A stretch of DNA of 5,970 nt from Pseudomonadota bacterium (GTDB lineage Bacteria > Pseudomonadota > Gammaproteobacteria > Burkholderiales > Rhodocyclaceae). Made by a program: the position numbers and the translations under genes. Positions 1 through 4,723 of this stretch are shown in pieces. Positions within the stretch are counted from its first letter, which is position 1; each line of letters starts with the position of its first letter. The notes beneath the pieces are model-generated. The model was given only the letters and a program-made list of their open reading frames with translations. It was not told the DNA's origin and made no database searches. The stretch spans positions 1-5,970 of the forward strand of contig JAUPVD010000047.1 of the NCBI GenBank assembly GCA_030917225.1, written 5' to 3'.

Positions 1-589
1 ACTGGATGTAGTCGGTATAGACGTCGCCTGCGACGCTGGCGTTGGAAACGTATTTCTTCTTGTCCTTGTCGGCCCCCGGCATTGAGCGCACATCGTTGTG
101 GCAGGTGGCCCAGCAGCCCACCTGGGCGCCCTGCGGCACTTTGGCACCAACAAACATCACCGCCGCCTTGACCTGGTGCTTCGGATCCTTGTCTTCGCGC
201 GGGGCGTCGGCTGCCGCATCGGCCGGTGCCTTGAAGGTCAGCCGCATGTAGAGGTTTTCCTTGTCGTAGGCAGCCTGTACAGAGACCGGGAAGTTCATGG
301 TCTTTGGTGCGCCGACGGGCTCCAGTTCCTTGCCAGCCAGCCGCTTCATGTCAAAGTTCAGGCCACCTTTCTCTTCGTGGCAGCCGACACAGCTTTCGCC
401 CTTGTTGATGCCGGTACGGCCGCTGTGGTCGGATTTTTTCATGACCCACTCGATCGGCGTAACACCGGCGTGGAATACCTGAATGTCACGCTTCGGTACC
501 TTGGACCAGTCAGGTGCGGCCAAGGCAGTATTGGATGCGAACGCCAGCGCGACGCTGGCAAGGGCAAAACTGAACGAATGCTTGCTCAT
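1..589 (-). CDS. Periplasmic c-type cytochrome, ethylbenzene dehydrogenase-like heme-binding family, paralogue B (3' end outside window)
   Basis: An open frame starts at ATG 589-587 and runs off the left edge after 196 residues, so the C-terminus is missing. The start is supported by a GAGGGG ribosome binding site six bases upstream and by an N-terminal signal peptide with a likely cleavage site after ALA at residue 24. Residue 67-71 is a canonical CVGCH heme c site, and residues 159-164 read CWATCH, a CX3CH variant. Residues 24-122 match the neighbouring cytochrome (734-1594) at about 86 of 99 positions, so the two are tandem paralogues. After that they differ by indels: this copy has a charged Ala/Asp/Lys linker around 124-139 and a shorter loop before CWATCH. 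The family assignment (cytochrome c-552/DMSO reductase-like heme-binding domain) is from recalled resemblance. The role is probably periplasmic electron transfer; the redox partner is unknown. It lies behind a strong terminator and may have its own promoter. Confidence 0.85.
   Translation of the reverse strand, partial: MSKHSFSFALASVALAFASNTALAAPDWSKVPKRDIQVFHAGVTPIEWVMKKSDHSGRTGINKGESCVGCHEEKGGLNFDMKRLAGKELEPVGAPKTMNFPVSVQAAYDKENLYMRLTFKAPADAAADAPREDKDPKHQVKAAVMFVGAKVPQGAQVGCWATCHNDVRSMPGADKDKKKYVSNASVAGDVYTDYIQ
230..517 (-). repeat. Diverged tandem gene duplication, copy in paralogue B
   Basis: This is the counterpart of 1235-1522. It includes the CVGCH heme site and the flanking segment with conserved KKSDHSGRTG, both identical between the copies. 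Confidence 0.85.
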
Positions 590-595
590 GAAAGA

Positions 596-601
596 CCCCT
601 C
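596..601 (-). promoter_or_regulatory. Ribosome binding site of cytochrome paralogue B
   Basis: GAGGGG on the minus strand, six bases before ATG 589. It fixes the start of the left-hand cytochrome, whose signal peptide follows directly. The other paralogue has GGAGAG at the same spacing. Confidence 0.7.
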
Positions 602-617
602 GCGAACGAATGTTGTG

Positions 618-623
618 ATTATG
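618..623 (-). promoter_or_regulatory. Possible -10 element for cytochrome paralogue B
   Basis: The minus strand reads CATAAT at 623-618, five of six bases of the sigma-70 -10 consensus, which would place a transcription start near 611 and leave a leader of about 22 bases. No convincing -35 hexamer is seen at 16-18 bases spacing (the bases there are C/T-rich), so an activator would be needed. The main argument for a promoter here is that a strong terminator (686-715) separates this gene from the upstream cytochrome. Confidence 0.3.
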
Positions 624-680
624 TTCGGCCATCGTAGTTTGAAAGAAGGTGGGCGTAAAGTGATGAACAACGAGCACGGC

Positions 681-715
681 AAACAAAAAGGGCGGCACCG
701 GAGTGTCGCCCTTTT
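681..715 (-). terminator. Intrinsic terminator after cytochrome paralogue A
   Basis: A near-perfect 13-bp stem is formed by 686-698 and 703-715 with a CGGA loop (one A-C mismatch in the minus-strand RNA). Read on the minus strand the GC-rich stem is followed by TTTTTGTTT. It begins 18 bases after the TAA stop of the 286-residue cytochrome. This is a textbook rho-independent terminator for leftward transcription. In the opposite direction the stem also ends in TTTT, so weaker bidirectional action is possible. Confidence 0.88.
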
Positions 716-733
716 AAGTGAAGCAGAACTGAT

Positions 734-1594
734 TTACTGCTTGGCTGCCTTGATGTCGCCGTCGGCACCAATGCCCAGCAGGTAACCCATCGACACGTGG
801 TGGAAGCGGCCGCCGGCCTTGTCGGCGTGAACTGCGACGCCCATCGGAACGGCCTTGCCTTCAGCCAGCGCGCCATTCAGCTTGCGGGTGAAGGTGACGG
901 TGGTGACACCGCCCTTGGTGTCGCCTTCGGCCTTGACGCCAGCCGTGCCACCTTCCATCGAACGCTTGTCGGTGACGGAACCGTCAGCTGCCTTGGCGCC
1001 CTTGCCGCTCTTCCACTGCATCAGCTCATAGCCACCAGCCGCGGTGTACTTGGTCTTCTTGTCGTCGGCACCCGGCATGGTGCGAGCATCGGTATGGCAA
1101 GTCGCCCAGCAACCGACTTGTGCTCCGGAAACCGGCTTGCCGCCAGCATCGAGAGTGACCTTGTCGTTGGCGAACATCACGGTTGCCTTGACGTCGTTTT
1201 CCTTGTCCGATTGGTCGGCACCACCGGCCGGAGCCTTGAAGGACAAACGAACGTAGAGATTTTCTTTGTCATAGGCCGTTTGCACGGTGACCGGGAAATT
1301 CATGGTCTTCGGCGCGCCCTTCGGCTCCAGGTCCTTGCTGGCCAGACGCTTCATGTCGAAATTCAGGCCGCCCTTCTCTTCGTGGCAGCCGACGCAGGTT
1401 TCGCCCTTGACCAGACCGGTACGGCCGCTGTGGTCGGACTTCTTCAGGACCCATTCGATCGGCGTGGCGCCGGCGTGGAACACCTGCACATCACGCTTTG
1501 GCACCTTGGACCAATCCGGTGCAGCGAAGGCAGCATTGGCGCCGATGGCAAGCAGGGCACCCAGGACGGACAGCGATACGGTCGATTTCTTCAT
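734..1594 (-). CDS. Periplasmic c-type cytochrome, ethylbenzene dehydrogenase-like heme-binding family, paralogue A
   Basis: A complete 286-residue protein with a signal peptide (positively charged start MKK, hydrophobic stretch, cleavage after AFA at residue 24). The first heme c site is CVGCH at 67-71. A second Cys-Cys-His cluster, CWATCH at 162-167, has three residues between the cysteines instead of two. The C-terminal part has a Gly/Lys-rich linker (about 195-230) and then a beta-rich segment ending in FHHVSMGY (264-271), which fits the heme-binding gamma-subunit-like fold of the ethylbenzene dehydrogenase/DMSO reductase family; this assignment is from memory. Start ATG 1594 has GGAGAG six bases upstream. 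The gene follows the tetraheme cytochrome by 97 bases, so it probably receives electrons from it in the periplasm. A strong terminator follows. It is a tandem paralogue of the gene at 1-589. The terminal electron acceptor is not identifiable from the window. Confidence 0.9.
   Translation of the reverse strand: MKKSTVSLSVLGALLAIGANAAFAAPDWSKVPKRDVQVFHAGATPIEWVLKKSDHSGRTGLVKGETCVGCHEEKGGLNFDMKRLASKDLEPKGAPKTMNFPVTVQTAYDKENLYVRLSFKAPAGGADQSDKENDVKATVMFANDKVTLDAGGKPVSGAQVGCWATCHTDARTMPGADDKKTKYTAAGGYELMQWKSGKGAKAADGSVTDKRSMEGGTAGVKAEGDTKGGVTTVTFTRKLNGALAEGKAVPMGVAVHADKAGGRFHHVSMGYLLGIGADGDIKAAKQ
1235..1522 (-). repeat. Diverged tandem gene duplication, copy in paralogue A
   Basis: This stretch codes for residues 25-120 of the 286-residue cytochrome and aligns without gaps to 230-517, which codes for residues 25-120 of the left-hand cytochrome. 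The units lie 1005 bases apart in the same orientation. Most protein differences are conservative (V/I, L/M, S/T, D/E), and third-position differences are common, so the duplication is not recent. Confidence 0.85.
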
Positions 1595-1600
1595 TGTGGT

Positions 1601-1606
1601 CTCTCC
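1601..1606 (-). promoter_or_regulatory. Ribosome binding site of cytochrome paralogue A
   Basis: GGAGAG on the minus strand, six bases before ATG 1594. It supports that start codon. Confidence 0.75.
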
Positions 1607-1633
1607 ATTAAAGGTTGCTTCTTAACGGTACAA

Positions 1634-1656
1634 CGGCCTGTCACGTTGACAGGCCG
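1634..1656 (-). other. Intergenic stem-loop between tetraheme cytochrome and paralogue A
   Basis: A perfect 9-bp inverted repeat, CGGCCTGTC (1634-1642) and GACAGGCCG (1648-1656), surrounds a 5-base loop. In the leftward transcript it lies about 35 bases after the upstream stop codon and about 40 bases before the next start. No T-run follows the stem (next bases TTGTACCG), so it does not look like an efficient terminator. Partial read-through control, or an RNA stability or processing element that sets unequal amounts of the two cytochromes, is a reasonable inference. A protein-binding operator is an alternative. Confidence 0.6.
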
Positions 1657-1691
1657 CCTGAAACGAATTTCAAAATCCTAGCACAGACAAA

Positions 1692-2282
1692 TCAATCGTC
1701 ATCCGGCTCTTCCGGCATGTTCTTCGGCTTCTTGTGCGCAATCCCCTTGTGACAGTCGATACAGGTCTTCTTGTCGTCCTGGGCGATCTTGTGCATCTTC
1801 GACGCGCGCGCTTTCTGCTTTTCCACGTCCATTCCGCTGAAGCTGTGGCAATTGCGGCACTCGCGCGAGTCGCTGGCTTTCATCCGGGCCCATTCATTCT
1901 GGGCAAGGCGCAAGCGGTGTTCCTCAAACTTCTCCTTGGTGTCGATCGTGCCCATCAGCTTGCCCCAGACTTCCTTGGAGGCCTGGACCTTGCGGATCAT
2001 CTTGTGGGTCCAGTCCTTCGGCACATGACAGTCTGCGCACTCGGCACGAACGCCGGTACGGTTCGAGTAGTGGATGGTCTGCTTGTATTCCTGATAGACG
2101 TTGTCACGCATTTCGTGACAGCCGATACAGAATTCGAGTTTGTTGGTCGCTTCCATGGCGGTGTTGAAGCCACCCCAGAAGAAAACACCGGAGAAGAAGC
2201 CGACAACGAGCAGTGTCAGCAGCGAATATTTGGCGCTCGGACGGCGCAGAACGGCAAGAAAACCGCCTTTATTGTCAGACAT
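1692..2282 (-). CDS. NapC/NirT-family membrane-anchored tetraheme cytochrome c (quinol dehydrogenase)
   Basis: This 196-residue protein has the size and layout of the NapC/NirT family: a short cytoplasmic N-terminus, one membrane anchor at about residues 18-38, and a periplasmic domain with four CXXCH sites, CIGCH (52-56), CADCH (82-86), CRNCH (142-146) and CIDCH (174-178). Met58, just after the first site (CIGCHEM), matches the heme 1 Met position known in the related NrfH. The CHVPKDW segment after heme 2 carries Lys/Asp residues typical of the quinol site. Such proteins oxidise membrane quinol and pass electrons to periplasmic reductases. The start has GAGAGGGG nine bases upstream. It is the first gene after the ccm terminator and probably shares a transcript with the cytochrome at 734-1594. 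NapC and NirT cannot be told apart without nap or nir genes nearby, so no symbol is given. Confidence 0.95.
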   Translation of the reverse strand: MSDNKGGFLAVLRRPSAKYSLLTLLVVGFFSGVFFWGGFNTAMEATNKLEFCIGCHEMRDNVYQEYKQTIHYSNRTGVRAECADCHVPKDWTHKMIRKVQASKEVWGKLMGTIDTKEKFEEHRLRLAQNEWARMKASDSRECRNCHSFSGMDVEKQKARASKMHKIAQDDKKTCIDCHKGIAHKKPKNMPEEPDDD

Positions 2283-2291
2283 GGTGCCAAA

Positions 2292-2299
2292 CCCCTCTC
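2292..2299 (-). promoter_or_regulatory. Ribosome binding site of the NapC/NirT-family gene
   Basis: GAGAGGGG on the minus strand, nine bases before ATG 2282. It is a strong Shine-Dalgarno match that agrees with the start giving a typical family N-terminus. Confidence 0.7.
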
Positions 2300-2360
2300 G
2301 TCATCATTATTTGAGTAGTGACAGTCTCTGTTGGCTAGGAGGCTGTCATCAGTAGGGCGG

Positions 2361-2402
2361 AGTCTATCCACCCACTCACAGTAAGGGTTTGATCTAGGTT
2401 AA
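2361..2402 (-). promoter_or_regulatory. Possible FNR/ANR-dependent promoter of the cytochrome unit
   Basis: Positions 2389-2402 read TTGATCTAGGTTAA on the plus strand. Compared with the FNR/ANR consensus TTGAT-N4-ATCAA, one half-site is perfect and the other has three of five bases. If its centre (2395.5) is taken as -41.5, the usual class II position, the -10 hexamer should fall at 2366-2361, where the minus strand has TAGACT (four of six to TATAAT). The predicted start is near 2354, giving a leader of about 70 bases before the NapC/NirT gene. Oxygen-responsive control would suit an anaerobic electron-transfer unit. This is inference from a motif match; the site touches the base of the ccm terminator. 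Confidence 0.42.
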
Positions 2403-2428
2403 TAAACCGGCGATTTTGCCGGTTTATT
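2401..2428 (-). terminator. Terminator of the ccm operon
   Basis: A perfect 11-bp inverted repeat, AATAAACCGGC (2401-2411) and GCCGGTTTATT (2418-2428), with a 6-base loop, starts 27 bases after the ccmI stop. In the leftward transcript the 3' arm ends in GGTTTATT and is followed by AACC, so the U-tract is short and lies inside the stem. It probably ends the ccm transcript, though perhaps not completely, so some read-through into the cytochrome genes is possible. Confidence 0.75.
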
Positions 2429-2454
2429 GAGCAGCCGTGGCAGGTGCGGAGGTG

Positions 2455-3651
2455 TCAGGGCACGACCTGATCGATGACCAGCTTGATGCCGGATGTACCG
2501 GCTTTGACACTCGTCTGGCGGCCGAAAAGGTCGCCGCCGGCGGTCTGCGCCATGCCCGATTTGGCGATGCGGGCTTCAATGGTGACGCTCCTGTGAGCCG
2601 ACAGTTTTTCGCCACCCGCCAGGCTCATTGAATCGTCGAGGCTGAAGCGCAAGGGAAGCTGTCCTGCCGTCTGGCGGATTGCCGCGAGCGGCATGCCTTT
2701 TCCCCCCTCGGCGCGAGCGAAGATGAAAAGGACGTCGTCTGGCTTGACCTTGCCGGCCAGACTTGGGTGGAGGGTGACCTCGCCACTGATTCTCGGGCCG
2801 CCAGCAGCCGATTTGCTGTTCTGCATGACGGTCTTGGCCTGCGCGATGGCTGCACCAAGGGATTCGGCTTCTTCCGAACCGGGTTCAAGCTGCGGCATGA
2901 CCTTTTCCCAGTAGGCGACCGCTGCCTTGAAGTCGCGCCGCTCGCCGGCGGCTGCACCGGCCAGCAACAGTGTCTGCGGATCTTCCGGTGCCAGCTTCAA
3001 TGCCTTGTTGATCAGTTCGGTGGGCTTGCCCTTGAAGCCGTCGCCAGAAATTGCGAGCATTTCGGCGTAATCGGCGAGCAGCATTGCATCCTTCTCGACT
3101 ACGGCCGTTGCGTGACCATAGGCTTCTGCCGATTCTGCGTAACGCCCCATCATCTTGTACGAACGGGCGAGCATGACCCAGCCATTGGGGTCATCCGGGT
3201 TCTGTTTCAGGCGTTCGGCGAGTTTTTCCACCATGCCCTCGATCTGGTCGGCCGACATGCGCGGCTGCGGCTGGGTGTTGGCCGGGTCGAGTGCGCGCGG
3301 GTTGCCGAGCAGGCCGTAGCCGCCGAGGCCAACCAGCGGCAACAGGATCATGATGATCAGTGCCGTCTTGCGGCTCGGTGCGGCTTCCTTGCTGGCGATT
3401 GATGCCGGCTTGACGTCTTCGAGCAGTCGGCGCTGCAACTCGGTCCTGGCCTGCTCGAAATCGGCAGCGGTCAACGACCCTTCGCTGTGCTCGTGCTCAA
3501 GTTCGGCCAACTGGTCGCGGAAGATGTTCAGGTTGGTGGCATTGCGGTCGGCGGTGTCGGCAGCGACGCGCGGGGCGCGCAGCAGCGGAACGGCGAGCAG
3601 GGCTGCGGCAACGACGACCATCAGCGTCGCCAGGGAAATGAAGGTGGTCAT
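2455..3651 (-). CDS. ccmI: Cytochrome c maturation protein CcmI (TPR apocytochrome chaperone)
   Basis: This 398-residue protein has the CcmI layout: a first membrane segment at about 5-25, a cytoplasmic loop with a charged helical stretch (NIFRDQLAELEHEH, 42-55), a second membrane segment at about 96-115, and a periplasmic part. The periplasmic part has TPR-like helices at about 153-255 (PNGWVMLARSYKMMGRYAES and following repeats) and a beta-rich C-terminal domain (about 287-398) starting near ISGEVTLHPSL. CcmI holds the C-terminus of apocytochromes and delivers them to the CcmF/CcmH heme ligation complex. Its ATG overlaps the ccmH stop (ATGA, 3648-3651), so it is probably translationally coupled. 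It is the last gene of the operon; the terminator follows directly. In some bacteria this function is fused to or named as CcmH; here the two are separate genes. Confidence 0.93.
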   Translation of the reverse strand: MTTFISLATLMVVVAAALLAVPLLRAPRVAADTADRNATNLNIFRDQLAELEHEHSEGSLTAADFEQARTELQRRLLEDVKPASIASKEAAPSRKTALIIMILLPLVGLGGYGLLGNPRALDPANTQPQPRMSADQIEGMVEKLAERLKQNPDDPNGWVMLARSYKMMGRYAESAEAYGHATAVVEKDAMLLADYAEMLAISGDGFKGKPTELINKALKLAPEDPQTLLLAGAAAGERRDFKAAVAYWEKVMPQLEPGSEEAESLGAAIAQAKTVMQNSKSAAGGPRISGEVTLHPSLAGKVKPDDVLFIFARAEGGKGMPLAAIRQTAGQLPLRFSLDDSMSLAGGEKLSAHRSVTIEARIAKSGMAQTAGGDLFGRQTSVKAGTSGIKLVIDQVVP

Positions 3652-4145
3652 TGCGGCTTGTTGTTCTGGCTGTCGTGGCTGGAAGGGTCGAGCAATGCGG
3701 CAATCTGCCGCTGCTCTTCGGAGGAAAGGGCCGCATCGGATATTGCCGAGTTGCGCCGGCGCAGATAGAGGATCAGCGTCGTCAGGCCTATGACCAGCAA
3801 GGCGGCCGGCCCGGCCCAGAGCAGAATCGTTGTGCCCTTGACTGGCGGGCGGTAGCGAACGAAGTCGCCGTAACGCGCAACCATGAAATCGAGGATCTCC
3901 TGGTCCGATTTGCCCTCGGCGATCAACTTGCGGATTTCTCGACGGAAGTCGTTGGCCAGATCGGCATTGGAGTCGGCGATCGTCTGGTTCTGGCAGACCA
4001 GGCAGCGCAACTCGGTGGTGATTGCCAGCAAGCGCTTCTCGGTGAGTGGGTCGGCGGCCAGCGGCGCGGCTTCCTTGGCCTGCAGCGCCAGGGAAGACAT
4101 GGCAAGCACCAATGCCGCCAGCAAGTGGGCGGTGCGGCGCATCAT
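3648..4145 (-). CDS. ccmH: Cytochrome c maturation protein CcmH (apocytochrome thiol-disulfide handling)
   Basis: This 165-residue protein has an N-terminal signal or anchor segment (about 7-22), the family signature LRCLVCQNQ at 46-54 with redox cysteines Cys48 and Cys51, a three-helix segment ending in MVARYGDFVRYRPP (88-101), and one C-terminal membrane segment (about 107-128) with an RRR stop-transfer. CcmH works with CcmG and CcmF to keep the CXXCH cysteines of apocytochromes reduced and presented for heme attachment in the periplasm. It has the short form without the C-terminal TPR domain seen in the E. coli fusion; that role is taken by the separate ccmI downstream. The start overlaps the ccmG stop (ATGA, 4142-4145). 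A second Met directly follows the first, so initiation at either codon is possible. Confidence 0.95.
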   Translation of the reverse strand: MMRRTAHLLAALVLAMSSLALQAKEAAPLAADPLTEKRLLAITTELRCLVCQNQTIADSNADLANDFRREIRKLIAEGKSDQEILDFMVARYGDFVRYRPPVKGTTILLWAGPAALLVIGLTTLILYLRRRNSAISDAALSSEEQRQIAALLDPSSHDSQNNKPQ

Positions 4146-4723
4146 TTATTCAACTCCGCCACCAGCGGCAGGATCCTGGACGACAGGATGTCCGGCGTCA
4201 CGGGCCCGGTGTGCTTCATGCGAATGATGCCGGCCTTGTCGATGATGTAGGTTTCCGGCACGCCATAAACGCCATAGTCGATGCCGACGCGACCGTCGAG
4301 GTCGAGTACCGACAGGGTGTAGGGGTCGCCGTGCTGTTTCAGCCACTTGGCAGCGTTCTGCCGTGCCAGGCGCTCTTCTGCGGCGGGGTCGGTCTTCGCC
4401 ATGTCGGTCGTGCCATCACCGCGCACTTCCTTGTAATTGAGGCCGACTACCGGGACGATGTTCTTCTTGCCGAGCTCGACGAGGATCGGATGCTCGGCAC
4501 GACAGGAGACGCACCACGACGCCCAGACGTTGAGCAGCCAGACCTTGCCCTTCATGTCTTCCGGGCCGAATTTCCGCTCGGCGTTGAGCACTGGCAGCGA
4601 GAAATTCGCAGCCGGCTTGCCGACCAAGGGCGAAGGCACGTCGCGCGGGTTCAGGTTGAGGCCGACGGCCAGCAGGACGACAAGTGCGACAAAGCCGACG
4701 AGCGGCCAGAGAAATCGGTTCAT
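4142..4723 (-). CDS. ccmG: Cytochrome c maturation thioredoxin-like protein CcmG/DsbE
   Basis: This 193-residue protein has one N-terminal membrane anchor (about 4-22) and a periplasmic thioredoxin fold. The active site is WCVSC at 70-74 (Cys71 and Cys74) in the context LLNVWASWCVSCRAEHP. The cis-proline region is GVYGVPETYIID (151-162, Pro156), both typical of the CcmG/DsbE family. It receives electrons from CcdA/DsbD-type membrane reductants and reduces apocytochrome or CcmH disulfides before heme ligation. Compared with E. coli CcmG as I recall it, the segment after GLNYKE (about 101-124) carries roughly 14 extra residues before the KWLKQHGDPY helix. The start overlaps the ccmF stop (ATGA, 4720-4723). 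Confidence 0.95.
   Translation of the reverse strand: MNRFLWPLVGFVALVVLLAVGLNLNPRDVPSPLVGKPAANFSLPVLNAERKFGPEDMKGKVWLLNVWASWCVSCRAEHPILVELGKKNIVPVVGLNYKEVRGDGTTDMAKTDPAAEERLARQNAAKWLKQHGDPYTLSVLDLDGRVGIDYGVYGVPETYIIDKAGIIRMKHTGPVTPDILSSRILPLVAELNK

Noticed and set aside
797..1681. 294-codon open frame on the plus strand across the complete cytochrome gene
   Set aside because: It lies antisense to a gene with a clear signal peptide, heme motifs and ribosome binding site. The predicted protein has no recognisable domain, and the frame is a by-product of high GC at third positions.
1734..2318. 194-codon plus-strand frame opposite the tetraheme cytochrome
   Set aside because: The minus strand encodes four CXXCH motifs in NapC/NirT layout; the plus-strand translation has no family features.
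2319..2348. Inverted repeat TGACAG ... CTGTCA in the leader of the tetraheme cytochrome gene
   Set aside because: It has only 6 bp with an 18-base gap, which is expected by chance in a region this size; no known regulator site fits.
2305..2385. NarL-like heptamers (TACTCAA, TACTGAT) in the leader of the tetraheme cytochrome gene
   Set aside because: Each has one mismatch to the degenerate TACYYMT motif, with no paired arrangement. Such matches are too frequent by chance.
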